Source: Thalassococcus arenae
GTDB taxonomy: Bacteria > Pseudomonadota > Alphaproteobacteria > Rhodobacterales > Rhodobacteraceae
DNA length: 64,000 nucleotides
Assembly: GCF_019104745.1 (NCBI RefSeq)
Contig: NZ_JAHRWL010000002.1
Location: 124,001 to 188,000 of the forward strand
Direction: 5' to 3'
In this document: positions 1 through 7,937 of the stretch, one piece after another
Layout of the letters: each line of letters opens with the position of its first letter
Numbering within the stretch: position 1 is the stretch's first letter
Position numbers and translations under genes: made by a program
Notes under the pieces: model-generated
What the model was told of the DNA's origin: nothing
Databases searched by the model: none
Seen by the model: only the letters and a program-made list of their open reading frames with translations

Positions 1-220
1 AGAGCAGGGTCAGGTTTTCGTCCGGGCGAAACAGCAGCGCGGCAAAGGGCACGGCGGCAAGGCCGTGCGCCAACAAATCGGTGATATCCGCCGTGACCGG
101 CGCCTGCGTGTCGCTGCCCAAAGCCTGTTCCTCTCCGATCCCAAGGATTGCGACGGTTCGCCCGCGGGCGGCCGGTATGACCTTATTGCCGCCGGGGCGG
201 GCTTGAAAGCGTAAACGCAT
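1..220 (-). CDS. Unrecognised protein, 5' part only (runs off the left edge)
   Basis: An open frame on the minus strand starts at an ATG (220-218) and stays open to the window edge, giving 73 residues. The visible protein begins [20 protein letters not shown] and continues with a hydrophobic stretch (VAILGIGEE) and an acidic, helix-like segment ([24 protein letters not shown]). I do not recognise a family. It is divergent from proS, with 83 bases between the two starts. The base composition and codon pattern match neighbouring genes, which supports a real gene, but no clear Shine-Dalgarno (SD) sequence decides the start. The overlapping frame at 10-267 on the same strand is Arg/Cys-rich and looks like a shadow. 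Confidence 0.5.
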   Translation of the reverse strand, partial: MRLRFQARPGGNKVIPAARGRTVAILGIGEEQALGSDTQAPVTADITDLLAHGLAAVPFAALLFRPDENLTLL

Positions 221-303
221 GTTGCGTGCGGCCGCAGTGCGGCGGCCCTTGCCAAGCCTCTGCGCATGGCCCAAAACGCGCATCAAACGCGAAAGAGGTT
301 CCC

Positions 304-1647
304 ATGCGCCTGTCCCGCTACTTCCTGCCCGTGCTCAAGGAAACGCCGTCGGAGGCGCAGATCGTCTCGCATCGCTACATGCTGCGGGCCGGCATGATCA
401 AGCAGGCCAGCGCCGGGATCTATTCCTGGCTTCCGCTGGGCTACAAGGTGCTGCGCCGGATCGAGCAGATCGTGCACGAGGAACAGGTGCGGGCCGGCCA
501 TATCCCGATGCTGATGCCGACGCTGCAATCGGCCGATCTGTGGCGCGAAAGCGGCCGTTACGACGACTATGGCCAGGAAATGCTGCGCATCACCGACCGG
601 CATGGGCGCGACATGCTGTATGGCCCCACGAACGAGGAACTGATCACCGACATCTTTCGCAGCCACGTGTCATCCTACCGCGACCTGCCGCTGACGCTGT
701 ACCATATCCAGTGGAAATTCCGCGACGAGATCCGCCCGCGCTTCGGCGTGATGCGGGGCCGCGAATTCCTGATGAAGGACGGCTACAATTTCGACCTCAC
801 CAAGGAAGACGCGCTGCACGCCTATAACCGCCACCTTGTCAGCTATCTGCGCACCTATGAACGCATGGGGCTGCAGGCGATCCCGATGCGCGCCGATGGC
901 GGGCCGATTGGCGGCGACTATACCCACGAATTCCTGGTGCTGGCGGAAACGGGCGAGAGCGAGGTGTTCTACGACAGCGCGATCACGGATCTGAAGTTCG
1001 GCGACCGCACCATCGACTACGACAGCCATGCCGAATGCCAGGCGGTGCTGGAGGAATTCACCAGCCGCTACGCCCGCACCGATGAAACCCACGACGAGGC
1101 CTTGTTCAACCAGATCCCCGAACCGCGCCGCCGCAGCGCGCGGGGCATCGAGGTCGGGCAGATCTTCTATTTCGGCACCAAGTATTCCGACGCGATGGGC
1201 GCGGTGGTGGTCAACGAGGCCGGCGAACGGGTGCCGGTGCACATGGGGTCGCACGGTATCGGCGTCAGCCGCCTGCTGGGCGCGATCATCGAAGCCAGCC
1301 ACGACGACAAGGGCATCATCTGGCCCGAAGGCGTGACGCCGTTCCATTGCGGGATCGTCAATCTCAAGCAGGGTGACGCCGAGGCCGATGCCGCCTGTGA
1401 CGCGCTGTATGCCGCGCTTACCGCGCTCGGGCTCGAACCGCTATACGACGACACCACCGAACGCGCCGGCGCCAAGTTCGCCACGATGGACCTGATCGGG
1501 CTGCCCTGGCGGATCACCGTCGGTCCCCGCGGGCTCAAGAACGGCGTTGTCGAGCTGACCTCGCGCCGGACCGGCGTCAGCGAGGAATTGCCGCCCGAGC
1601 AAGCAGTGGCCCGGCTGGCGCAGATCTACGGGTTGGCGCGGGCCTGA
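304..1647 (+). CDS. proS: Prolyl-tRNA synthetase, short alphaproteobacterial type
   Basis: Charges tRNA-Pro with proline in the cytoplasm. The product is 447 residues. Class II synthetase motifs are visible: TNEE at 109-112, motif 2 ([10 protein letters not shown]... MRGREF) at 139-155, and motif 3 with [15 protein letters not shown] near 317. A C-terminal anticodon-binding domain follows. The usual bacterial enzyme is about 570 residues because of an editing (INS) domain between motifs 2 and 3. That domain is absent here, as known for alphaproteobacteria, so mischarged Ala-tRNA-Pro must be cleared by another protein. ATG 304 is chosen because AAGAGG lies just upstream and the protein then begins [15 protein letters not shown] as in the family. 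The frame opens further upstream at 226 without an SD. Confidence 0.97.
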   Translation: MRLSRYFLPVLKETPSEAQIVSHRYMLRAGMIKQASAGIYSWLPLGYKVLRRIEQIVHEEQVRAGHIPMLMPTLQSADLWRESGRYDDYGQEMLRITDRHGRDMLYGPTNEELITDIFRSHVSSYRDLPLTLYHIQWKFRDEIRPRFGVMRGREFLMKDGYNFDLTKEDALHAYNRHLVSYLRTYERMGLQAIPMRADGGPIGGDYTHEFLVLAETGESEVFYDSAITDLKFGDRTIDYDSHAECQAVLEEFTSRYARTDETHDEALFNQIPEPRRRSARGIEVGQIFYFGTKYSDAMGAVVVNEAGERVPVHMGSHGIGVSRLLGAIIEASHDDKGIIWPEGVTPFHCGIVNLKQGDAEADAACDALYAALTALGLEPLYDDTTERAGAKFATMDLIGLPWRITVGPRGLKNGVVELTSRRTGVSEELPPEQAVARLAQIYGLARA

Positions 1648-1714
1648 CAGGGGCGCGCTTTTGCGCTAGACTTGCGTCCGAACGGCCCGCAAGCGGCCGG
1701 AGAGGAGAGCAGAG

Positions 1715-2227
1715 ATGATCCTGCGCGCGCTGGCCCTGGCCGGTGGGCTTGCCGGTGCGGCGGGCCTGTCGCAATTCCCCGAGTTTTCGCAACAATACAT
1801 GCAACGCCTTGGCGGCGCCGTCGACGAACTTGGACGGGCCGTGGCGCGCTTCGACGCCGACGCCGCCAGCGTCGGACTGGACCGCATGGCGGCGCTCGAT
1901 GCGCTGGCCGAAGGCGGCGCGATGGGGGCGGCGCGGGCAAGAACGATGCAAGAGACCATCGACCGGCACGCGCGCCTGCAGGACGATCTGACCGCGTTGC
2001 AAGGGGCAGGACCCTTCATGCGCGCGCGCCTGGCCGGGCATCTAGGCGATCGCGAGATCGCGGCGAGGGCGATGGCCGCCTTCGAACCTGCCATTCCCGC
2101 GACGTTTGAAGGCGCGGTCTTTGCCGGTACGGGGTTTCTGGGTGGCTGGGCCGCGGTCGCGGCGCTGCTTGGCCTGGCACGCGGGCTGTTCCGGCGCCGC
2201 CGAACCGTCTTGCCTAGCCCGATGTGA
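1715..2227 (+). CDS. DUF2937 family membrane protein
   Basis: A 170-residue protein that I place in DUF2937 from its opening (MILRALALAGGLAGAAGL, then SQFPEFSQQYMQRLGGAVDE) and its length. There is a hydrophobic N-terminal segment (2-18), a largely helical soluble middle, and a C-terminal membrane segment (about 131-158) followed by RRRR. Both ends are thus likely in or at the inner membrane with the middle in the periplasm. Its function is unknown. A strong SD (GGAGAGGAG) precedes ATG 1715. It lies 67 bases after proS and is probably co-transcribed. Its 3' end overlaps the convergent tonB gene by 14 bases. Confidence 0.8.
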   Translation: MILRALALAGGLAGAAGLSQFPEFSQQYMQRLGGAVDELGRAVARFDADAASVGLDRMAALDALAEGGAMGAARARTMQETIDRHARLQDDLTALQGAGPFMRARLAGHLGDREIAARAMAAFEPAIPATFEGAVFAGTGFLGGWAAVAALLGLARGLFRRRRTVLPSPM

Positions 2228-3218
2228 AGTTCAGCGGCAAGCTGAACGTGTAGCTCGAATTCGTGAGCGTTTTCGGCGCCACCGGCAGACGGGCGCGTCT
2301 GGCGGCCTTGACCGCGGCGTTGTCGATGGCGCGATTGCCCGACGACCGGGCCACCGTCAGCCCGCTCAGCTTGCCTGACCGCGTCACCGTCAACTGCAAC
2401 GTGACCCGGCCCCGGACACCGCCCGAAGGCGCCCGCACCGCGCGGTTGACCGCGGCTTGGATCTGAGCGCCCCAAGCGGCCTGGGCCTTGCGCAGCGTCC
2501 CCGCGTCAGCGCCCTTGGGTGCCGGATCGCGGACGGCGCGTTCGGTCGATTGGCCGGTGCGGCCGGACCCTGCGGCTGTCTTCCTGGGTTCCGCGCGACT
2601 GGCCCGAGGCGCCGCCGCGGGTGCGTCTGCCTGTGCCAGCGCAGCCGGGCGCGCCTCGGGTTTCGGCGACGCGGTGGGCGCCCGCGGGCTGGACGGCGGT
2701 TCCGGCGCGACAAAGGGCGCGGCGCCCTGGGCCGTCTCGGGCGACGGCAGAACGGCGGGCTTGCGCGCAGGGGCACCCGTACCGGACAGCGGCGTTTCGG
2801 GCAGCGGAAGCGCAGTTGCCGGCTCCGGCTGGATCGGGGCCTGCGGCGCGTCGGTCGTCAGCGACCGTGGCGCCGGTGCCATCAGCTCGCGCGGGGCGCT
2901 GTCCCTCGCGGGCGCGACCCGAGGCGCGGCCGGAACGGCCCGGTGCAGGGCGGTGGCGACCGGCGGTGCCAGCGGCGTGGGCGCCCGATCGGCAGCGGGG
3001 GCCACGAAAGGAACCGTCACCTGCGACACCTCGGGCGGCGCAGTCCACTGCGCCACCAGCGCGGCCAGGGTCTCGGTCGCCGGCGCCAGCGTCACGCTTT
3101 CCCGTCCTCCCGCGCCCTGCGCTGCACCTCCGACGCTGACCGGCGCGAGGGTCAGCGCTGCCAGGTGCACAGCTCCGGCCAGGGTCAGAAACACCGTGCC
3201 TTCGAAAACCCGGATCAT
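2214..3218 (-). CDS. tonB: TonB family energy transducer
   Basis: Couples the inner-membrane ExbB-ExbD motor to TonB-dependent outer-membrane receptors. The 334-residue protein has an N-terminal membrane anchor (about 9-27) containing a His, as in the TonB anchor. A long Ala/Pro-rich periplasmic spanner (about 35-230) follows, then a TonB C-terminal domain from about 245. That domain includes GRVTLQLTVTRSGKLSGL, AIDNAAVKAARRA and a final SLPLNF strand. It is the last gene of the cobalamin operon and its start overlaps the exbD stop by four bases (ATGA). The context implies that it serves the BtuB receptor of the same operon. It ends inside the 3' end of the convergent DUF2937 gene. Confidence 0.88.
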   Translation of the reverse strand: MIRVFEGTVFLTLAGAVHLAALTLAPVSVGGAAQGAGGRESVTLAPATETLAALVAQWTAPPEVSQVTVPFVAPAADRAPTPLAPPVATALHRAVPAAPRVAPARDSAPRELMAPAPRSLTTDAPQAPIQPEPATALPLPETPLSGTGAPARKPAVLPSPETAQGAAPFVAPEPPSSPRAPTASPKPEARPAALAQADAPAAAPRASRAEPRKTAAGSGRTGQSTERAVRDPAPKGADAGTLRKAQAAWGAQIQAAVNRAVRAPSGGVRGRVTLQLTVTRSGKLSGLTVARSSGNRAIDNAAVKAARRARLPVAPKTLTNSSYTFSLPLNFTSG

Positions 3219-3601
3219 GGCGCGCCCCCGGTCGTCAGCGTGATGCCAGTCGCCCCCGCGCGGCCAAGCTCGGCCAGGATGCGGGCCAGATCGACGGCGG
3301 GCAACCGGGCGTCGGCGTGCAGGATCACGTCGCCCTTCGCCGCTGCGGCCGCGACTGCCGCGGCGCCGTTGACCGCGCCGAATGCCAGCGCGCCGTCGCC
3401 CGAGACGTAAAGCGGCTGGGCCGCATTCTCGCCCGGATCGGCGGCGGCCCGCGGCAGGGTGACGTCAAAGGGTGCTTGCGGCGCAATGCGTGCCGTCATC
3501 AGGAAAAAGATCAACAGGAGAAAGACGATGTTGATCATCGGCACGACCGGTTCGGCACCGCGCCTGGGCGCCCGCGGGAGGGAATGGCGTGCCCGGACCA
3601 T
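3215..3601 (-). CDS. exbD: ExbD-like protein with Asn replacing the membrane Asp
   Basis: Subunit of the proton-driven ExbB-ExbD motor. It is 128 residues with one N-terminal membrane helix and a periplasmic domain, the normal ExbD/TolR layout. The helix reads VVPMINIVFLLLIFFLM. The codon at residue 24 is AAC (Asn), at the place where ExbD and TolR proteins carry the essential proton-binding Asp. The neighbouring exbD has GAC (Asp) in the same alignment position. The periplasmic part (FDVTLPRAA..., DVILHADARLPAVDLARILAEL) looks intact, so this is not a decayed gene. It lies three bases after the other exbD and overlaps tonB by four bases. Whether it forms a mixed dimer with its neighbour is inference. 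Confidence 0.88.
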   Translation of the reverse strand: MVRARHSLPRAPRRGAEPVVPMINIVFLLLIFFLMTARIAPQAPFDVTLPRAAADPGENAAQPLYVSGDGALAFGAVNGAAAVAAAAAKGDVILHADARLPAVDLARILAELGRAGATGITLTTGGAP

Positions 3602-3604
3602 GCG

Positions 3605-3976
3605 TTACTCCACCACCGCCAGCGCCGTCAGCCCGGCAGCCCGCAGCGCGGCAATGACCTGCGCCAGCCGTTCGACGTCGGTGCCCGGGGTCGGGCGCAG
3701 CACGACCGTGTCGGCGGGATCGTCCATCAGCTGCGCCAGGGCGGCGGGCAGGTCGTCGACCGCGATCCCGTTCAGCAGCAGCGCATCCGGTGCCACGGTC
3801 ACCAGCCTCGGCGGGCCGGAATAGCCGCTCGCGGCGCTGCTCAGCGGCAGGGGCAGCGCCTGGGTCGGGCCAAAGCGGGCGGCCAGCATGAAGAAGATCA
3901 GCAGCAGGAACACGACGTCGATCATCGGCGTCAGGCTGGGACGTCTGCGGGCGGTTCTGATCGGCAAATCCAGCAT
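3605..3976 (-). CDS. exbD: ExbD biopolymer transport protein (canonical Asp)
   Basis: Subunit of the ExbB-ExbD motor that uses the proton gradient to energise TonB. It is 123 residues. The single membrane helix has LTPMIDVVFLLLIFFML, with Asp20 in the conserved proton-carrying position. The periplasmic domain (DLPAALAQLMDDPADTVVLRP..., DVERLAQVIAALRAAG) matches ExbD/TolR. I take ATG 3976 because its A is the last base of the exbB stop (TGATG) and the protein then begins MLDLPIRTARRRPSLTP. A longer frame to 4060 lies inside exbB and has no family support. It is followed three bases later by the second exbD. Confidence 0.92.
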   Translation of the reverse strand: MLDLPIRTARRRPSLTPMIDVVFLLLIFFMLAARFGPTQALPLPLSSAASGYSGPPRLVTVAPDALLLNGIAVDDLPAALAQLMDDPADTVVLRPTPGTDVERLAQVIAALRAAGLTALAVVE

Positions 3977-4596
3977 CAGCGGCCCCCGTGTCCGGCGAAG
4001 ATGCGTGTGGCGATATCCTCGAAATCCAGCGCCAGCCCGTCGGTGATGCTGTCGAACCACGACAGGGCCGCCGCGGCCGGGATCGCGACCGCCATGCCCG
4101 CCGCGGTGGTCAGCAGCGCCTGCCAGATACCGCCGGCCAAGGCCGCCGGATCGGCGCTGCCGCCGCTGGTTTCCAGCGTCTGGAAGGCGGCGATCATGCC
4201 GATCACCGTGCCCAGAAGGCCCAGCAGCGGCGCCACGGTCACGATCAGGTCGAGCGCCCGCAGACCGGCCCGCGCCTCGGCCAGCGCGCCCCGGGCGATG
4301 CGGGCGGTTTCCTCGCGCGCGGTGTCGGCATCGTGACGATCAAGCGCGGTCATGGCGCTGCGTACCACCCGCGCCCGCAATCCGCCGCGCCCCGCCAGCA
4401 GCGCCTGCGCCGCCTGCGCTTCGCCGCGCTGCCAATGCACGATCGCCGCCTCGGCGCGGTCGCGGCGCCAGGCGCCGATCACCGACAGCCGCCAGGTCTT
4501 CCACAGGATCAGCGCCAGTGTCAGGACCGACAGCGCGGCGATGGCCCACAGGATCGGGCCGCCGCGGTTCAGGGTCTCGGCGATGGGGCTCAGCAT
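3976..4596 (-). CDS. exbB: ExbB / MotA-TolQ-ExbB proton channel protein
   Basis: Inner-membrane stator subunit of the TonB energising complex, forming the pentamer around ExbD. It is 206 residues with three membrane segments: about 12-31 (ILWAIAALSVLTLALILW), about 115-140 (DLIVTVAPLLGLLGTVIGMI) and about 155-180 (GIWQALLTTAAGMAVAIPA). The latter two carry the conserved MotA/TolQ/ExbB proton-channel motifs. Most of the cytoplasmic domain lies between helices 1 and 2, as expected. Its start overlaps the BtuF-like gene by 7 bases. The stop shares one base with the exbD start. It has no exported N-terminal extension as seen in some ExbB proteins. Confidence 0.93.
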   Translation of the reverse strand: MLSPIAETLNRGGPILWAIAALSVLTLALILWKTWRLSVIGAWRRDRAEAAIVHWQRGEAQAAQALLAGRGGLRARVVRSAMTALDRHDADTAREETARIARGALAEARAGLRALDLIVTVAPLLGLLGTVIGMIAAFQTLETSGGSADPAALAGGIWQALLTTAAGMAVAIPAAAALSWFDSITDGLALDFEDIATRIFAGHGGR

Positions 4597-5378
4597 GGCG
4601 CCTCCGCATGTCTCAGCACCGCCGCCCGCAACGCGTCCAGCCCGGGGCCAAGCGCGGCCGGGCCGGGTTGCAGGATCAGCGGTGACTTGATTTCGTATAC
4701 CGCACCGGCGCGCACGGCGGGAACATCCTGCCAGCCCGGGCGGGCGATGATCCGCTCCGGACGGACCTTCTTGCCGCACCACGACGCCACGATGATTTCC
4801 GGCGCGGCGGCGATCACGGCGGCGGGGTCGGTGATGCGGTCGCGCGCGCCCTGGTGGTGGCGCAGATGGGCAAAGCAATCGGTGCCGCCGGCGATGTCGA
4901 TCAGCTCGGACACCCAGCCGATGCCGGTGATGATCGGGTCGTCCCATTCCTCGAAATAGACACGCGGTCGTCGGGCGGGCGGGTTGGCACGCAGCGCGGC
5001 GATGCGGGTCTCGTATCCACGCGCCAGCGCCTCGGCCCGGCCCGTGCAATCGCAAAGCCGCCCCAATGTCCGGATCATCGACAGGATTCCTGCCACGTCG
5101 CGCTGGTTGAAGGCGTGCACGGCGATCCCGGCGCGGATCAGGTCGGCGGCGATGTCGGCCTGCAAGTCGGAAAAGGTCAGCACCAGGTCGGGCTGCAAGG
5201 CCACGATGCCGGGAATGTCGGCGCTGGTAAAGGCACCGACGCGCGGCTTTTCGCGGCGCACCTGCGGCGGTCGCACGGCATAGCCGGTCACGCCGACGAT
5301 CCGGTCCTGCTGGCCCAGAAGATACAGCACCTCGACCGTTTCCTCGGTCAGGCAGACGATGCGGGCGGGCACGGTCAT
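4590..5378 (-). CDS. BtuF-like corrinoid-binding protein without a signal peptide
   Basis: A 262-residue protein of the periplasmic-binding fold used for vitamin B12 and siderophores. Recognisable parts are RIVCLTEETVEVLYLLGQQDRIVGVTGY at the N-terminus, GIVALQPDLVLTFSD near 70, and EIIVASWCGKKV in the C-terminal lobe. Family members for import carry an N-terminal signal peptide. Here the conserved domain begins at residue 5 with nothing before it, and upstream in-frame sequence to 5537 is Arg-rich shadow of btuD. It is therefore probably cytoplasmic. ATG 5378 overlaps the btuD stop by four bases. The operon has a second, exported BtuF, so this one may bind corrinoid after import; that is inference. 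An alternative is an annotation-resistant signal from a different start, which I do not see. Confidence 0.8.
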   Translation of the reverse strand: MTVPARIVCLTEETVEVLYLLGQQDRIVGVTGYAVRPPQVRREKPRVGAFTSADIPGIVALQPDLVLTFSDLQADIAADLIRAGIAVHAFNQRDVAGILSMIRTLGRLCDCTGRAEALARGYETRIAALRANPPARRPRVYFEEWDDPIITGIGWVSELIDIAGGTDCFAHLRHHQGARDRITDPAAVIAAAPEIIVASWCGKKVRPERIIARPGWQDVPAVRAGAVYEIKSPLILQPGPAALGPGLDALRAAVLRHAEAPC

Positions 5379-6124
5379 GACAGCACATCCAGCGGCTGAA
5401 AGACCGGGCCATCCGGGCTGTCGATCATCCGGGCACGCAGATGAAAGACCTGCGCCAGCCGGTCCTCGGTCAGCACCTGAGAAGGTGGCCCGTCGGCGAC
5501 GATGCGGCCGGCGCCCAACAGCACAAGCCGGGTGCAATAGCGCGCCGCCAGCCCCAGATCGTGCAGTGACACCAGGATGCCGTGGCCCTGCCGGGCAAGC
5601 GCGGCGAACAGCTTGAGCGTGGCGATCTGCGCCGCCGGATCGAGCCCCGCCGTGGGCTCGTCGGCGATCAGCAGCGGTGTGTCCTGTGCCAGCGCGCGGG
5701 CGATCAGGGCACGGGCCTGTTCCCCCCCGGACAAGGCGGTGGCCTTGCGGGTCGCGAATGCGGTCAATCCCATCTGGTCCAGGGCGCGCATCACGGCGGC
5801 GCGGTCTTCCGGCGTTTCGCGGCGGCCATGTGGCAGGCGGCCCAGCCGGACCAGCGTTTCGACCGTGACCGGCCAGGCGATCTCGCGCGCCTGTGGCAAC
5901 CAGGCGGCGGAGCGGGCCCGGTCGCGGGCGGGCAGCGCGGCCAGCGATGACGCGCCTTCATGCGGCAACAGGCCCAATGCGCCGCGCATCAGGCTGGTCT
6001 TGCCGGCGCCGTTCGGCCCGATCAGGCCCACCAGCTCGCCCGCGGCGATGTCCAGCGACACGCCGTCGACCACCGGGCAGGGGCCGCGGCGCACGGTCAG
6101 GGATCGCAGCGACAGCAGGGTCAT
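5375..6124 (-). CDS. btuD: Cobalamin ABC transporter ATP-binding protein
   Basis: ATPase of the BtuCD-F-type importer on the cytoplasmic face. The 249-residue protein has Walker A (GPNGAGKT, 36-43), a Q-loop region (AAWLPQAREIAW, about 73-84), the ABC signature LSGGE (131-135), Walker B LLIADEP (151-157) and an H-loop His in LVSLHDLG. The length and the short C-terminus fit BtuD/FhuC/FecE proteins. The operon position between btuC and the BtuF-like gene, and the cobalamin riboswitch upstream, favour B12 over iron-siderophore. Both ends overlap their neighbours by four bases, so translation is coupled. Confidence 0.92.
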   Translation of the reverse strand: MTLLSLRSLTVRRGPCPVVDGVSLDIAAGELVGLIGPNGAGKTSLMRGALGLLPHEGASSLAALPARDRARSAAWLPQAREIAWPVTVETLVRLGRLPHGRRETPEDRAAVMRALDQMGLTAFATRKATALSGGEQARALIARALAQDTPLLIADEPTAGLDPAAQIATLKLFAALARQGHGILVSLHDLGLAARYCTRLVLLGAGRIVADGPPSQVLTEDRLAQVFHLRARMIDSPDGPVFQPLDVLS

Positions 6125-7110
6125 CCCAGCTCCCTCCGCGTGCGGTAGATCAGGTGCAGGAACAGCGGCGCGCCGACGATGGCCATGACCACCCCCAGCT
6201 TGAGGTCGCGATCGGGAAGGATCAGCCGCACGGCAAGATCCGCCGCCAGAACCATCGCCGCGCCGCCAAGCGCCGAAGCCCAGAGCAGCCGCGACGGTTG
6301 CGCACCGGTCAGCGGGCGCAGCAGGTGCGGCACGACCAGGCCGACAAAGCCCACCGCGCCGGTCACCGCGGTGGCGGCACCGACCGCGGCGGCAACGCCC
6401 CCCAGCAATTGCAGGCGCAGCAGCGGCAGGCGGACGCCTAACGCTTCGGCCGCGTCCTCGCCCAGCGTCAGCGCGTCCAGGCCGCGGCCCAAAGTCAGCA
6501 GAGCCAGCGCGCCCGCCACGATCACCGGCGCGGCCAAGGTGACATGCGCCATCGATCGATCCGCGACCGAACCCATCATCCAAAAAACGATTTCCGCGGC
6601 GGCATAGGGATTGGGCGACAGGTTCAGCGCCAGCGACGTCAGCGCGCCCGCCAGGGCAGAAATCGCGATCCCCGCCAGGATCAGCGTCAGTGATCCGCCA
6701 CGCGGCCCGGCGAGCCACAGGATCAGCGCGACGGCTACAGCGGCGGCGGCCAGCGCGGCCAGCGGCAGTGCCAGGGCAAAGGCCGCGGCAAAGCCGGTCT
6801 GCAACGACACGACCGCACCGAACGCGGCGGCGCCCGACACCCCGATCAGCCCCGGTTCGGCCAGCGGATTGCGCAGATAGCCCTGCATCGCCGCGCCGGA
6901 CAGGCCAAGCGCCGCGCCCACCAGCGCCGCCAAAAGCGCGCGGGGCAGCCGGATGTCCTGCATCACCATCTGGTACAGCGGCTCGCCGCTGCCGGTCAGC
7001 GCTGCGATGGCCGCAGGCAGCGGGATCGCCGCATAGCCCACGAACAGCGCCGCGACGAACAGCGCCGTCGTCAGTGCACCCAGCGAAACCGCCAGAACCA
7101 CAGGCCTCAT
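6121..7110 (-). CDS. btuC: Cobalamin ABC transporter permease, FecCD/BtuC family
   Basis: Inner-membrane permease that passes corrinoid from the periplasmic binding protein to the cytoplasm. It is 329 residues with about ten hydrophobic segments. Family signatures are visible: RLPRALLAALVGAALGLSGAAMQGYLRNPLAEPGLIGVSGAAAFGA (shown here only as landmarks RLPRALLA, GAAMQGYLRNPLA and GLIGVSGAA) and, in the C-terminal half, GFVGLVVPHLLR. These are typical of BtuC/FecCD proteins. It is translationally coupled at both ends by four-base overlaps (ATGA). Substrate assignment comes from the riboswitch and neighbours. Confidence 0.93.
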   Translation of the reverse strand: MRPVVLAVSLGALTTALFVAALFVGYAAIPLPAAIAALTGSGEPLYQMVMQDIRLPRALLAALVGAALGLSGAAMQGYLRNPLAEPGLIGVSGAAAFGAVVSLQTGFAAAFALALPLAALAAAAVAVALILWLAGPRGGSLTLILAGIAISALAGALTSLALNLSPNPYAAAEIVFWMMGSVADRSMAHVTLAAPVIVAGALALLTLGRGLDALTLGEDAAEALGVRLPLLRLQLLGGVAAAVGAATAVTGAVGFVGLVVPHLLRPLTGAQPSRLLWASALGGAAMVLAADLAVRLILPDRDLKLGVVMAIVGAPLFLHLIYRTRRELG

Positions 7111-7937
7111 CGCCCCCGCTCCCAGTCGCGGCGCAGGGCGACCATCTCGGCCACCGCGTCCAGCAGGGCGGGCGTCTCGCAGACCCAGGCCGCGCCGTTC
7201 TCGATCCGCCGCAATGCGCCAGTGGCCCGCAACGCGGGGTGTTGCAGCGCCTCGGTGGCGCGGGCATGGCCGTTATAGGGTTGGCCGACCAGGATCAGGT
7301 CGGGATCGTCGAGGATCAGTTCCTCCATCGCCAACCGCCCGCCATAGGGCAGGCCGCGCGCTTCGGCGATGTTGTCGATCCCGGCTGCGGCCAGGATGTC
7401 GCCTGCCAGTGTCTGCCGTCCCGCGGTGCCGTTCAGTGGAAAGTACAGCGCGGCGCGGGGACGGGGCCCGGTTTTGTCCGCCAGGGCGGCAAGACGGGCG
7501 TCGAAATCGGCGACGATGCGGGCCGCCTGCGCCTCGCGGCCCAGAAGGGCGCCCATGCGCAACAGCGCCGCGCGGGCCTCGTCCAGGGAATTGGCCGGGG
7601 CGAATTCCACGACCGGGATGCCCAACCGTTCCAGCATCTCGACCGTGGCGCGGGTGGTCCAGGTGCCGGCCAGCACAAGGTCGGGCCGCATCAGCACCAC
7701 CGCTTCGGCCGATGCGTTATGGGACGGAACGCCGGCCGCGGCCTCGGTCATGGCGGACGATCGCGGATCGTGCGCCAGTTCCGTCACCCCCACGACCTGT
7801 CCCGGCGCCCCCAGCAGCAGCGCCATCTGGTCGGTGCAGAGGTTGAGCGAGACGACCCGGGCCGGCGCCTCGGCAATCGCCGCCGCGCCGGCCAGGACCA
7901 GCGCCGCGGCCAGGGTTATGATCTCAGAACGTCGCAC
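7107..7937 (-). CDS. btuF: Periplasmic cobalamin-binding protein
   Basis: Exported solute-binding protein that delivers B12 to BtuCD. The 276-residue protein starts with a signal peptide (MRRSEIITLAAALVLAGAAA, predicted cleavage near residue 24 after AEA). A class III binding-protein domain follows: RVVSLNLCTDQMALLLG, VVLMRPDLVLAGTWTT near 82, and GRLAMEELILDDPDLILVGQ in the C-terminal lobe. It overlaps the btuB 3' end by 14 bases and btuC by four. It is the exported partner expected for the permease and differs clearly from the signal-less paralogue at 4590-5378. Confidence 0.9.
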   Translation of the reverse strand: MRRSEIITLAAALVLAGAAAIAEAPARVVSLNLCTDQMALLLGAPGQVVGVTELAHDPRSSAMTEAAAGVPSHNASAEAVVLMRPDLVLAGTWTTRATVEMLERLGIPVVEFAPANSLDEARAALLRMGALLGREAQAARIVADFDARLAALADKTGPRPRAALYFPLNGTAGRQTLAGDILAAAGIDNIAEARGLPYGGRLAMEELILDDPDLILVGQPYNGHARATEALQHPALRATGALRRIENGAAWVCETPALLDAVAEMVALRRDWERGR

